A stretch of DNA of 22,705 nucleotides. Origin: a virus. A model generated the notes under the pieces. That model was not told the origin of the DNA. It did not search any database and saw nothing but the letters and a program-made list of their open reading frames with translations. The translations under genes were made by a program, and so were the position numbers. Shown here piece by piece: positions 6,083-14,527 of this stretch. Each line of letters begins with the position of its first letter. The stretch's first letter is position 1. The DNA is taken from the IMG/VR virus record IMGVR_UViG_3300030382_003166, positions 1 through 22,705 of that record. One strand, 5' to 3'.

Positions 6083-7684
6083 CTAGGTGTGTGCGGCCCA
6101 GCTTCCGCGACGGGCGGCTGGGCGGCTTTTGGCAAAATCGCTGCGCACGCTGCGCTTGAATATGTCAGCCCGGGCCAGCGTCTCCAGCGCCTTGGCACCG
6201 TGAGAGGCCCAGTCGTGTCGGGGTCGGTCTTTGTAAACGCCTCGCTTCTCGTCCCATTCCTTGCGGTAGTTATCAAGGCACTTCACGCCTTCCTCGCAGG
6301 CCTGCTCATTGATCCAGCAGGATGGGAGAAACTGGCGCACGGCCTGCACGCCCTCGGCGTGGTTGCTGATTCGAGGGATGGTTTCAAACCGGATGCCGAA
6401 TTGTTTGGCGACATCAGAGCGGGAAAGCCCGGTACCGAGCTCTCGCACAGCCAGATCGTGCGGACCGAAGTGCCCGCCGTAGCGATAGCCCTTTTTGTTC
6501 AGCTGATCGGCGTAGTACTCAATGCCTTCGCCTTCGCCTTCCAGGTAATCCACCAGGTGAACTTCCCGGCCGACGATCTGGGCGAACCAGATGGCCATGG
6601 TGTCATTCATGCCTAGATCCCAGCCGGTAAACACCGGCAGGCTCGGGTTAACCTGCACTTCCGTGGTCAGGCGCTTGTTCTTGCGCAGGAACCGCATCTG
6701 GGTGGCGTAGTACGCGCCCTCGACAGACTGAGCAAACGCCTCATCCGGCGTGGATGGATACTCGCGCTGCATGTCGTCCTGCAGAACCTGGGCTTTTTTC
6801 GCATACCAGGCCTGCTGCCCGGGCGTGGTCGTAATGCTGTGTTTGGTCTGCAGATCCTCGAAATACTCCTGCAGCCGAATCGGCACCATGACCGTGGCCG
6901 GGTCCATGGTGTAAGCAGGCTCCTGCCACCACGGAAAGAAATGAAACTGAAAATCCAGATCGGTCAGCGGCCGCTGCAATTCCTGCAGGTGCTGGGCGTG
7001 CTGGCAGTAATCGAAAAAGTACCCTTCCCGGCCCTCGGCGGTAGACTCCAGGGTGATCTGATTGCCCAGACCGACCGCCTCAAAAGCACCGGTAACAATC
7101 TCTTGCGCCTTGTGCGGGAACTGTTTGCAGATCTTCCCGAACTCCGAGACATGTAGCCGTTGCAAGGTGCCGCCCCGGTAACTGGTGCTGACCTTGATGC
7201 TGGAGCCGTTGTCGAACACGTAGGCGCCGGATCCGGTCTTGTCGCTGGCCGGCCTCGGCAGGTGCAGGCCAATGCGCTCAAAGATGCCCAGCCACGCCTC
7301 CGGAATATTCTCGTAGGCAAAGGTGATTTTGTTCCGGAAAATGTCCTGAGCGTCGTCAAGCTTGTGACAGATACAGCCCGCGGCGTAGTTTTCGATGAAC
7401 AGGCAATCATCCAGGGCGTCGATCATTTCAAAGGTGGTGAACCCGAGCTGACGCGCTTTCAGGATGATGTTTCGGGAATGGCCGTTGATGTACCGGTCGC
7501 GCTGCGCCTGATTCGGGCGAAACTTGATCTTCTTCCCGTGCTTGTCCTTGATGTAGTACAGGGTGTTAATCCTGAACCACTTGATGGCCAGAGCTTCAAC
7601 CAGATGCGCCTTTTCCGTGAGCTCTCCTTGCTCCAGGGCGATCAGATAGGCTTCCCCCAATCTGACCTCGGCGGCGCGGTTCAT
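6083..7684 (-). CDS. terL: Terminase large subunit (packaging ATPase and nuclease)
   Basis: A 533-aa protein, ordinary length for TerL. The ATPase half has a deviant Walker A, ILKARQLGFTT (residues 74-84), a Walker B/catalytic Glu segment LHVSEFG (177-183) and a TLESTAEG coupling motif (211-218). The C-terminal RNase H-fold nuclease shows FTGWDLGMND (352-361), an acidic position near D410 and the late HDWASHGAKAL (490-500). It pumps DNA through the portal and cuts the concatemer. ATG 7684 overlaps the small-subunit stop in TAATG, so the two are translationally coupled. The KARQLGFTT form lacks the classic GxxxxGKT but is common in TerL proteins. Headful versus site-specific cutting cannot be decided from sequence alone. 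Confidence 0.95.
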   Translation of the reverse strand: MNRAAEVRLGEAYLIALEQGELTEKAHLVEALAIKWFRINTLYYIKDKHGKKIKFRPNQAQRDRYINGHSRNIILKARQLGFTTFEMIDALDDCLFIENYAAGCICHKLDDAQDIFRNKITFAYENIPEAWLGIFERIGLHLPRPASDKTGSGAYVFDNGSSIKVSTSYRGGTLQRLHVSEFGKICKQFPHKAQEIVTGAFEAVGLGNQITLESTAEGREGYFFDYCQHAQHLQELQRPLTDLDFQFHFFPWWQEPAYTMDPATVMVPIRLQEYFEDLQTKHSITTTPGQQAWYAKKAQVLQDDMQREYPSTPDEAFAQSVEGAYYATQMRFLRKNKRLTTEVQVNPSLPVFTGWDLGMNDTMAIWFAQIVGREVHLVDYLEGEGEGIEYYADQLNKKGYRYGGHFGPHDLAVRELGTGLSRSDVAKQFGIRFETIPRISNHAEGVQAVRQFLPSCWINEQACEEGVKCLDNYRKEWDEKRGVYKDRPRHDWASHGAKALETLARADIFKRSVRSDFAKSRPAARRGSWAAHT

Positions 7685-8232
7685 TACTGGCCACGCACCT
7701 CGGCAATCAATTCTGCGAGGGTTTTGGCCTTCTGGGCGTTGTCCTTCTCATACCCGCCCAGGTGCTTCATCAGCTTTTCCAGGGCGCTGTTCTTGTCCGC
7801 AATCTTGTACTCGGTAATGGTCGCCAGTTCGCCGTCCTCACCGATGGGTGTCTGGCGCACCTTGATACCAGCAATAACAGCGGCCACATCGTCGTCCAGT
7901 TCCTGAATCGGAATCGGAATCCCCTTGTTATTGAACAGCCGGCGGGCATCAAACAGACCAATGCGGGCAATCTCTTTCAGCACCCGGCCCTGCGTGACAT
8001 CGGCTTCTTCGGCCACCGCGTCGGTTTTCTCTTGCAGGTAGGCCTTGGTATACGGGTGATTGAAATACTCGCACCCCATGGCCTCGCACACCTTCTTGCT
8101 GGCGCGCGGGTGCAGGGCGCCGTAACACTTGGCAGCATCCCCACGCACTTCATCCGGGCCACCACGATACAGGTCTGCGAACTCCCGCAACTTGGCTTTG
8201 GTGGATTCTCTCGGGTTCTCAGCAAGGGCCAT
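7684..8232 (-). CDS. terS: Terminase small subunit
   Basis: A 182-aa protein of the Terminase_2 type: an N-terminal DNA-binding region where AAKCYGALHPRASKKVCEAMG resembles the family's helix-turn-helix with its N-acquire-A-YxxxxA logic, followed by HPYTKAYLQEKTDAVAEEADV and a C-terminal oligomerisation/terminase-contact region (NSALEKLMKHLGGYEKDN). The GGYEKDN ending is typical. It recognises viral DNA and hands it to TerL. Its ATG overlaps the stop of the upstream structural gene (TGATG) and its stop overlaps the TerL ATG. Confidence 0.92.
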   Translation of the reverse strand: MALAENPRESTKAKLREFADLYRGGPDEVRGDAAKCYGALHPRASKKVCEAMGCEYFNHPYTKAYLQEKTDAVAEEADVTQGRVLKEIARIGLFDARRLFNNKGIPIPIQELDDDVAAVIAGIKVRQTPIGEDGELATITEYKIADKNSALEKLMKHLGGYEKDNAQKAKTLAELIAEVRGQ

Positions 8233-10238
8233 CAGTGCATCCGGTCAATCAAAATCATCAGAATCTGGAACACGGCGGTTCGGTAGCCGGTCGTGGTGAT
8301 TTGCAGTTGCAGCGGCACCGCCTCGCCTTCTTCCATCGGGTTGGCACGCAGCCAGACCTTCACGCGGTCCTGGCCGGTAACCTGGCCAATGGCGACCACA
8401 TCCAGAGACTCGGAGCCTTCGGTGGCCACCCAGGAGCCCTGGGCGATGTCGTCACCTTCCAGTGCCAGCCAGTCGGTCAGGTCGAAATCGAAATCCATCA
8501 CCTCGCCCGCTTGCAGCACGAACGTCTTGGCAAAGTCAGACGGCATAACGGGGCGGCGAACCACGGCGGTGCGGCGTACCGGCGCCGGGTTATCAAACGG
8601 GTAATTGGTAGCCGGCAGAACCGTCACGATTCGGGTGGCGGTACCGGTGTTGCCAGTGCTGTCCGACACGGTGTAGGTGATCGGGTAACTGCCGGCCTTG
8701 GAGGTATCCACGGAGCCTGTTGCCACCACCTGGGCGGTCAGGTCACCATCCACGTTATCCGTGGCGGTGTATCCTGGCTCAGACCAGGTATCGCCAACGG
8801 TCAACGTCAGGTTGCCGCCGGTCAGCGAGATCACCGGCGCAGTCGTGTCGTCCGGCACAAACTCAACCACCGTCACAGTTCGGGTGGTGCTGGTGCTGTT
8901 ACCGGCCGCATCCTCGACGTAATAGGTCAAGGTCTGCTCACCCAGCTGGTTCTCGTTGATCGAGCCGGTGACCTGCACCTGCAGGGTCAAATCGCCGTCT
9001 GCGTTGTCGCTCGCGGTGTAACCGGGCTCTGAATACGGTGTGCCCTGCACCAGTTCAATGTTGCCGCCAATCAGCGAAATGGTCGGCTTGACGGTATCGG
9101 CCAGGGTGGTGGTGCTGAATGCTCCGCTCTGACTGTTGCCAGTCGGGCCGAGCGTCAGTGTTGTGGTCTTGGTGGTGCCGTAGGTGCTGGCCGACCTGTG
9201 GCGCACGCGGATCTGGTGGTTCAGGCGCACGTTGCCGGGGTCGGTTGTCCACAAACCCCAATTAGCACCAGCATCGGTAGACACCGAATATTCGCCATTT
9301 TCCACCGATACCGGAATATCAATGCCTGCATCCACCTCAGTGACCGTGATCACGTTGGAAGTCTGGTACAGGTCCCGGGCAACACCGGTCAGCGCATTGA
9401 AGGCGAACGCAGCAGGCTTGGTGTCCTGCGCACCCGCAAGGCCGGTAGTATCAATGGTCAGGTAATAAGTCGTGCCGTCCAGGGCAACGAATCGAACCGG
9501 AATCACCGCCTCCAGATCGGTGGCGAAGTTGCCGTACTGGTCGAAGGCGCCGGCGGAACTCTGGGTAATCAACTGCTCCCCGGCCACCGGTTGGCGGCTC
9601 CAGTTCTGGAACAGGTACGGCTCAATGGGCTCAACCAGGGTTGCCAGCGCACGACTGCTGCCCACAATGTAATTGCCGCTCACGCTCGCCACCTGGCGCG
9701 TGGCCACCGCAGCCGACACCAATACGTTGGACTGGTTACTGGATGAGTCAACGTGCACGAAATGGACGTAATAGCTGTTACCAAGCGCAAGGCCGGTGAA
9801 GCTGACCGATTGCGTGCCTGTGGCGCTCACCGCCTGGCTGGTGCCGCTGGCAATAATTTCCGGCGCGGTCTCAGTGGCGTTCGTTGAAATCAGCGCATAC
9901 AGCGTGCCGTTGGCCTCGTCGGTATCGACCGTGGCATCAATGGCATCGGCTGCGCTGCGGGTGGCGGTCACGTTGGACAGGATCGGTGCCACCGCATCCG
10001 GGGAGCCGATCAGGTAACTGACCGCCTCGGTGGAGCCATTCGCCTGCACATGCCGCAACGTGTAGTTGCCGTCAGCACCGGTCACTACGCCATCATTGGC
10101 AACCGTCAGCGGGTCCGGGTACTCGATCTGATCCCCGGTCACCGGAGTGGTGGCAAACGACGCATCGCCTGCCCAGCCGGTCAGGCTGAGAAACAGCCGG
10201 CCGCTTACCGGAATGTAGTTACCCGCCGCAATCGCCAT
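8232..10238 (-). CDS. Large structural/fibre protein with two tandem Ig-like (DUF5011-type) domains
   Basis: A 668-aa protein. Residues 382-458 and 465-541 are two 77-residue copies of a bacterial Ig-like domain; both share EPGYTAxDN and DGDLT, and they look about half identical. Further N-terminal segments (80-180) also look fibronectin/Ig-like. Residues 542-668 form a distinct C-terminal domain (DFAKTFVLQAGEVMDFDFDL, VKVWLRANPMEEG) similar in flavour to short phage fibre-tail adaptor proteins. No signal peptide. A virion surface or tail-fibre role is inference: Ig-like domains decorate many virion proteins and help adhesion. ATG 10238 overlaps the previous stop (TGATG). What lies upstream and downstream (fibre-like genes, terminase) places it in the late operon. 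Confidence 0.8.
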   Translation of the reverse strand: MAIAAGNYIPVSGRLFLSLTGWAGDASFATTPVTGDQIEYPDPLTVANDGVVTGADGNYTLRHVQANGSTEAVSYLIGSPDAVAPILSNVTATRSAADAIDATVDTDEANGTLYALISTNATETAPEIIASGTSQAVSATGTQSVSFTGLALGNSYYVHFVHVDSSSNQSNVLVSAAVATRQVASVSGNYIVGSSRALATLVEPIEPYLFQNWSRQPVAGEQLITQSSAGAFDQYGNFATDLEAVIPVRFVALDGTTYYLTIDTTGLAGAQDTKPAAFAFNALTGVARDLYQTSNVITVTEVDAGIDIPVSVENGEYSVSTDAGANWGLWTTDPGNVRLNHQIRVRHRSASTYGTTKTTTLTLGPTGNSQSGAFSTTTLADTVKPTISLIGGNIELVQGTPYSEPGYTASDNADGDLTLQVQVTGSINENQLGEQTLTYYVEDAAGNSTSTTRTVTVVEFVPDDTTAPVISLTGGNLTLTVGDTWSEPGYTATDNVDGDLTAQVVATGSVDTSKAGSYPITYTVSDSTGNTGTATRIVTVLPATNYPFDNPAPVRRTAVVRRPVMPSDFAKTFVLQAGEVMDFDFDLTDWLALEGDDIAQGSWVATEGSESLDVVAIGQVTGQDRVKVWLRANPMEEGEAVPLQLQITTTGYRTAVFQILMILIDRMH

Positions 10239-11416
10239 CAGGTGCCCAGCTCCACAGTGACGTTACCGAACAACAGGCCCTGTGCAGTGCCTGAACTTGG
10301 AAGGCTCGGCATGGTGCCGGTAGCGGTACCGGTGCCGTCGCCGTTGTCGTTAATGGTGACCGGCACGGTGATGCTGTTGTTGTTGCTGTCAGTGATGGTG
10401 ACCGGGCTCACCGGTACAGCGGCATAATTGCTGTAGTTCAGGGTGAAGCTGGCGCCGGGCTGGAGGTCGTTGGCGAGGGTGACAGCCGGGCTCGGCGGTA
10501 TTCCGCCATCAGCAACAAAGCCGCCCCGATACCAGAAGTTGCCCTGGGCTGCGCGCGAGATAAACTCCACTTGTCCATTGTTTGTAAGGACGTAGGACCG
10601 GGCACTGGAGACGGCGCGATTCCACTTTGCGCCATCAGTTGATCCGTTCTCCCGGTATGCATGCTCGCCAGTGTCGTTCGCGTCACTAACCGCTGGCGCG
10701 GCGGACATATAAGCGAACACTACAGCCGGATCGGAGTCTGGGAAGTCCTGCCACGTGTCAGCAGCCGCCAGGGAGCGAGGCGCTGGGTCCATTCGATACA
10801 AAAACTCATTAGCGCCAATCCATCCCAAGACCTCTGGCGCATTCAAAGAGGTCTGGATGTATACTTCAATCTCCTTTGCGGCATTCAGCTTGATGATGTC
10901 GCATTGATATATATCCGCTCCGTTCAGCACCGTTTCAAATGGCTGAGTTTCACCAACTGCGCGAAACAAGCCCGTGCCCTCACCTTTACGCACCACAGCG
11001 AACTCGGCTTGGGATGGCAAAACCGCACTTAGATCGTAAACATGCCACTGACCGTTGGGCGATACTGTCGCCAACTCTGTCGGCGTAATCCAGTTAATTT
11101 CACTGCCATAGCCCCGCAGGTAGAAGTCTTTTCGGGCGTCGTATTGGACATAAAATTCCAGCTGCTCATTTGCGCCGAGCCTGACAGGGATTACGAAATT
11201 GCAGTCATCCGCATTGATGGCGCCAAAGGTTGCCGCAGGATCCGATGAGCCCGGCGCCCTAACGCCGCTTCCGCAGCCATAAGGCGAGGTTCCATTTACT
11301 TCAATGAGCGCAAAACTGGCGCCAGCAATGCCAGGTTCAATCGTTTTAAGGTCGATAGTTGTCCATGTGGCATCCGGCAAGGAGCCAATCGGCAAGCGAC
11401 CACAAGAAATTGCCAT
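10238..11416 (-). CDS. Fibre-like structural protein with three ~95-aa internal repeats
   Basis: A 392-aa protein. Three degenerate repeats can be aligned at about residues 7-106, 113-206 and 215-303. Each begins with W plus a Leu/Asp strand (ATWTTIDLKT, GQWHVYDLSA, DTWQDFPDSD) and ends in a strand followed by an aromatic-Gly-Gly turn (QLEFYVQYD...LRGYGSE, EIEVYIQTS...LGWIGANE, QVEFISRAA...WYRGGFV). Residues 310-392 form an Ig-like tail (TLNYSNYAAVP, GDGTGTATGTMPS). No signal peptide or membrane segment. It is probably a virion appendage or receptor-binding component; the repeat family is not one I can name. Its ATG overlaps the upstream stop in TAATG. Confidence 0.78.
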   Translation of the reverse strand: MAISCGRLPIGSLPDATWTTIDLKTIEPGIAGASFALIEVNGTSPYGCGSGVRAPGSSDPAATFGAINADDCNFVIPVRLGANEQLEFYVQYDARKDFYLRGYGSEINWITPTELATVSPNGQWHVYDLSAVLPSQAEFAVVRKGEGTGLFRAVGETQPFETVLNGADIYQCDIIKLNAAKEIEVYIQTSLNAPEVLGWIGANEFLYRMDPAPRSLAAADTWQDFPDSDPAVVFAYMSAAPAVSDANDTGEHAYRENGSTDGAKWNRAVSSARSYVLTNNGQVEFISRAAQGNFWYRGGFVADGGIPPSPAVTLANDLQPGASFTLNYSNYAAVPVSPVTITDSNNNSITVPVTINDNGDGTGTATGTMPSLPSSGTAQGLLFGNVTVELGT

Positions 11417-12576
11417 TAGAGTTGCACTCCCACGGTGTTAAGCATTTGGCCGTTTCCGTCCTTCACGTAGAGATACTTGCCAGAGAGCGTTGCTCTGGGC
11501 TTTGCGGCAATCTGAGAGTTCGACCAAGACAAGGGGATTGCCGGGTCAATAACGGCATTCAGGTCGCCCCAGTTCGGCTTGTCGGTGATGATTACGGCGT
11601 GCGGCGTATCGTCCAAGTAAAAGAAGTCGTGCCACAGGCTGAACGGGGTGTCAGTGTAAATAAATTGCCACTGCTCGATCACGAACTGGGTGTATTCGCC
11701 ATCTTCACCGTCATCATTTCTGGTGACCACGTTCGGGAAAACAAACTCTTGACCGTTCGCGATGTGACGAGCCAATCCATCAGCAACATCAAAGCCGCTG
11801 CTTTGCCTGAGCTCGACCAACTCCGAGACCCATTGATTCTTTTTCATACCGTAGAGAGCTAGGTCCACGCCCGCTGGATCTGAGTGATACGTGCCTCCCA
11901 TGCTTCGCTCAGGGGTTATTCTCGGCCGCCCGTCTTCTGATGAGCTTTGTCCATAAGCGAACACGATATCATTGCGAGGATCTTGCGCTGACCACCAGCG
12001 CCACCGCTTGATGTTCCAGGCGTCCGACGATGGCGCCAGTTGTTGCCACTTTGCATAGGCGTCGGCGCCGTCAAAGTCGCGGCGATATCGGCTGAAAACG
12101 ATGATGTGATCACCAGCGCCGTACTGGTTCGTGAGAATGTCACCCCGACCAGGGCCGAAAGGTATGGCGGCTCTGTAGTCCGGCGCTGAACCCACGCGGG
12201 TGTAGCGCACTGATGCCTGACCATTAGCAACATTGGTATCGAGCTCAGCCGGGCCAAAATCTGACAAATTCACTTTGAGCCGGGACAAGGGCGAGGCTGT
12301 CAAAACGCCTTCCGCGCCAGGATCGACGTACCACAAAGGGTTGGCGTTCTGCTTTGCTGTAAAGTTCAGCGTATTAGTCGTGATGGTTAGCACGCCATTT
12401 TCATAGGTTCCGCCAAGGGTGGCGTCACCAAATGAAAAGGAGCCGTCAGGCGGATTGCTGATTCCGCTATCCCCCCTCGCCCCGTCGCGCAGGTCGGAGC
12501 GTGTGGCGATCTTCGGCGACTCGTTACCCATCCGTGTTTCGGGCGTCAAATTGGCTACGACGATGTTTGTGGGCAT
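11416..12576 (-). CDS. Unknown structural protein, beta-rich, possibly lectin-like
   Basis: A 386-aa protein of beta-rich composition with many Trp, Tyr, Gly and Asp residues, without signal peptide. A possible jelly-roll/concanavalin-like core spans residues 130-330 (HIIVFSRYRRDFDG, WRWWSAQDPRNDIVFAYG, QFVIEQWQFIYTD, FYLDDTPHAVIITD). The C-terminus (LSGKYLYVKDGNGQMLNTVG) is short-stranded. It is the first of three co-oriented structural genes, overlapping the next by 1 nt. The start at 12576 has only a weak AGGG-type ribosome site. Glycan binding or a tail-spike role is a guess from composition and neighbours; I do not recognise a family. Confidence 0.72.
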   Translation of the reverse strand: MPTNIVVANLTPETRMGNESPKIATRSDLRDGARGDSGISNPPDGSFSFGDATLGGTYENGVLTITTNTLNFTAKQNANPLWYVDPGAEGVLTASPLSRLKVNLSDFGPAELDTNVANGQASVRYTRVGSAPDYRAAIPFGPGRGDILTNQYGAGDHIIVFSRYRRDFDGADAYAKWQQLAPSSDAWNIKRWRWWSAQDPRNDIVFAYGQSSSEDGRPRITPERSMGGTYHSDPAGVDLALYGMKKNQWVSELVELRQSSGFDVADGLARHIANGQEFVFPNVVTRNDDGEDGEYTQFVIEQWQFIYTDTPFSLWHDFFYLDDTPHAVIITDKPNWGDLNAVIDPAIPLSWSNSQIAAKPRATLSGKYLYVKDGNGQMLNTVGVQL

Positions 12577-12747
12577 TGATCACAACCCTGCTGGTGACGC
12601 GGCTGCGTCAGGTTTGTTTACGCCTCGCATCCGTGGTCATCCACATTCCCATACAAAACACCGGCCTACGCGGTGGCTTGAAATGTGCTTAAATTAGGTT
12701 TTGGCGATGTTGCGCCTGGCGATAACTCAAAATCAGGAGAGCTGGCC
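12577..12747. promoter_or_regulatory. Divergent intergenic region between the late operon and the lone plus-strand gene
   Basis: About 170 nt separating 11416..12576 (minus) from 12748..13197 (plus). It includes an AT-richer patch around 12678..12705 (TTGAAA, TTAAATTAGG) and a GATAAC hexamer near 12721 that could serve as plus-strand promoter parts, but spacing is poor, so no promoter is called. Nothing else is seen in it. Confidence 0.35.
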
Positions 12748-13197
12748 GTGAGTCTTACGGAGCGAATCTTTAACGATGTGTGGCGGCACCTTCTGTGCCA
12801 GGGAGTCCGCAGCACATTAGGCGGTACCGATAAAAGGCCCGCCATTTATGGCACCGATGGCCGCCGTGATCCGGTAGGCCTGTTGATAGACGCAAAGTAC
12901 TACGAACCAAAATTCGAATTCCGGTACCCGTCTGATCCCCTGATTGTCGCGGCCATTGAAAAGTCGCTTGGACAATCTCTGGATGAAACCTGCATCAACC
13001 TGATCGTGAGACTGAGGCAGATTCACCGGCAGATTGAGCCTTGCCATTGGGAAGCCGAGCTTCGCGCTGCCGCGCTTGAATTCGGGCTAACCCCGCCTCG
13101 GATGCCAAGACTGATCGACAAAGCAAATTACTTCTTTGTTCGCAGCGTCCATGAACACTGGGGCTATCGGCTGGGTTATGGTCAGTCTGCTGACTGA
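12748..13197 (+). CDS. Lone plus-strand small protein, moron-like
   Basis: A 149-aa protein, the only plus-strand gene. The GTG at 12748 is chosen because AGGAGA sits 7 nt upstream; an earlier ATG at 12685 has no such site and would add an unlikely leader. The pattern W-x-HLLCQGVRS, PAIYGTDGRRDPVGLLIDAKYY, LIVRLRQIH, WEAELRAAALEFGL follows that of a family of small phage- and host-borne hypothetical proteins (a Y-x-G..G....VG-x-LI motif, then LQ-x-IH and W-x-x-x-L-x-x-A); family recognition is from memory and function is unknown. Its 3' end overlaps the convergent holin-like gene by 16 nt. Orientation opposite to the whole late operon suggests separate expression, as in lysogenic-conversion morons. 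Confidence 0.75.
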   Translation: MSLTERIFNDVWRHLLCQGVRSTLGGTDKRPAIYGTDGRRDPVGLLIDAKYYEPKFEFRYPSDPLIVAAIEKSLGQSLDETCINLIVRLRQIHRQIEPCHWEAELRAAALEFGLTPPRMPRLIDKANYFFVRSVHEHWGYRLGYGQSAD

Positions 13198-13463
13198 TTC
13201 CGCGCCGCCATTTCAGTCTGTACCCGCAGCGCGTGAAACTCCTGCTCTCTGCGATCCCGCCGGCGCTGGAAATACAGGCTGGTGAAGTAGGTGGCCGCAA
13301 CAAAGATCAAACCGCCGGCCGCCAGGATCTCGTTTTTCGTCCAGGTGCCACCGAAAGCGGCAAGCAACCCCGAGACGTAGGACACTCCGGTAGAACCGGT
13401 CTCGACTTTTAGTTGTGCGGCAGAAACGGGCAGGTTCTCGATTGCGGCTTTCAAGTTCACCAT
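13182..13463 (-). CDS. Second holin-like membrane protein (HP1-holin-like)
   Basis: A 93-aa protein with ATG 13463 overlapping the previous stop in TGATG; AAGGGG precedes it. A membrane helix is clear at residues 47-65 (ILAAGGLIFVAATYFTSLYF), followed immediately by a strongly basic segment QRRRDRREQE; a weaker hydrophobic stretch lies at 27-38. One or two helices plus a short basic cytoplasmic tail resembles HP1-type small holins. It directly follows the 3-TM holin and endolysin, so a lysis role (holin, antiholin or pinholin) is likely. It lacks the long periplasmic coiled coil expected of an i-spanin. Confidence 0.75.
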   Translation of the reverse strand: MVNLKAAIENLPVSAAQLKVETGSTGVSYVSGLLAAFGGTWTKNEILAAGGLIFVAATYFTSLYFQRRRDRREQEFHALRVQTEMAARNQSAD

Positions 13464-13930
13464 CACCCCTTATTCACGCTCTGCGTAAAGCGCCCGGTGA
13501 CCGCCTTGGCGATGTCACCCATGTGGGGAGCGGCGAAGTAGAAGGCCAGAATCAGCATGACCGCCGGGTTCATATCCACGGCGGCACTGTCGGCAATCTC
13601 ACCTATCGCGCGAACCTTCCCAGCAGTGACCGAGCCCGTGTCGTTAACGAATAGAGCGACCATGCCGGCAAGCACCGATAGCAGGTACATGCCGAGCCAG
13701 GTGCCAGTAATGGCCAGCGCAATCAGTCGTCGTGCCAGGTTCTGTCCCTGAGTTGACGCCATCCACTGCACGACCATCTTCCGCGCTTCGGAGCGATCCG
13801 CCGCCGCCTCCTTGGCCCTTTCCTCGTCGGTGTAGATCAGCGCATCAAGGCCGTTGGTCACACCGTCCACGATGCCGCCCAGCGCCTTTTCGGTGCCGAA
13901 CAGTTTTCCGAAAAAGCTGCCGATACCCAT
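13463..13930 (-). CDS. Holin, 3-TM (GTA-holin-like) family
   Basis: A 155-aa protein starting at ATG 13930 behind GGAG; an upstream reading adds an unlikely segment. The N-terminal amphipathic segment (MGIGSFFGKLFGTEKALGG) is typical of 3TM holins (PF11351-type). A charged helix (YTDEERAKEAAADRSEARK) leads to hydrophobic stretches at about 68-95 and 122-135. The layout with conserved Trp (WMASTQGQNLARRLI) fits that family well. It would form membrane lesions that let the endolysin, encoded 10 nt upstream, reach the peptidoglycan. Confidence 0.85.
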   Translation of the reverse strand: MGIGSFFGKLFGTEKALGGIVDGVTNGLDALIYTDEERAKEAAADRSEARKMVVQWMASTQGQNLARRLIALAITGTWLGMYLLSVLAGMVALFVNDTGSVTAGKVRAIGEIADSAAVDMNPAVMLILAFYFAAPHMGDIAKAVTGRFTQSVNKG

Positions 13931-13940
13931 AGGCGCTCCG

Positions 13941-14486
13941 TTACAGCCCGACCCGGTGTGAAAACCAGCCAAACACAAAGGATTCATTTCGCTCGCGGGC
14001 TTCCGCGATCTCGATGTAGCGCGCGCCTTGCAGGCAGTTCAGCGCCTTGAGCAGTACCCGTTCGCCTTCGTGCTGGCGACGGTCGAGGTAGTCTTTCAGC
14101 GCGCCCAGAGTGCCGTTACCGATCACACCATCCACCACCAGGTCACTGTAATGCGTGCCCTGGCTGTTTAGTGCATTCAGGCTGCGCTGCAGGAACTTGC
14201 CTGCCCAGACAATGCCCATGTTGACGCCGGTATCCAGCAGTTCCTCGGCCACCTTCTGGCTCAGCATGGCCACCCGGTCGAAGTTCGGAGCGGTCCAGTA
14301 CTGATCCTTGTAGATGGCAACGGCCAGCGTCTTCGGCATGTGCGACATAGGGCCGTCGAACTTATGCAGCCGCGCCACCTTCTCGGTGATGCCGTACATG
14401 GTGGGGCCGCCCTTGTCGTCTGCGTGATCGACATAAGCGCCTTCGCGCTCAATCAAGTCATCGATGATTTGAGTGAGTCGGCGCAT
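13941..14486 (-). CDS. Endolysin, GH108-type lysozyme
   Basis: A 181-aa protein starting at ATG 14486 behind AGGAGG at 8-nt spacing. The N-terminus has the GH108 signature: EREGAYVDHADDKGGPTMYGIT at residues 13-34, with the predicted catalytic Glu15. A helical body follows, with WTAPNFDRVA, DTGVNMGIVWAGKFLQRSLN (C-terminal peptidoglycan-binding-3-like region) and DGVIGNGTLGALKDYL. There is no signal peptide, so it depends on the downstream holin. By family it hydrolyses the glycan strand of peptidoglycan. It is the first gene of the late operon. Confidence 0.93.
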   Translation of the reverse strand: MRRLTQIIDDLIEREGAYVDHADDKGGPTMYGITEKVARLHKFDGPMSHMPKTLAVAIYKDQYWTAPNFDRVAMLSQKVAEELLDTGVNMGIVWAGKFLQRSLNALNSQGTHYSDLVVDGVIGNGTLGALKDYLDRRQHEGERVLLKALNCLQGARYIEIAEARERNESFVFGWFSHRVGL

Positions 14487-14500
14487 GGGCTGGCCTCCTG

Positions 14501-14527
14501 AAATAAAAAAGCCACCGCAAGGGTGGC
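14501..14527 (-). terminator. Second of two tandem terminators in the late leader
   Basis: GCCACC (14527..14522) pairs with GGTGGC (14516..14511) over a 5-nt loop; six Ts follow (14510..14505). It lies 5 nt from the endolysin Shine-Dalgarno, so transcripts starting at the late promoter must be made resistant before reaching the lysis genes. Confidence 0.85.

Noticed and set aside
12995-13303. Possible embedded Rz1-like spanin on the minus strand
   Set aside because: No lipobox Cys at the N-terminus and it overlaps the plus-strand gene; it looks like an out-of-frame shadow.
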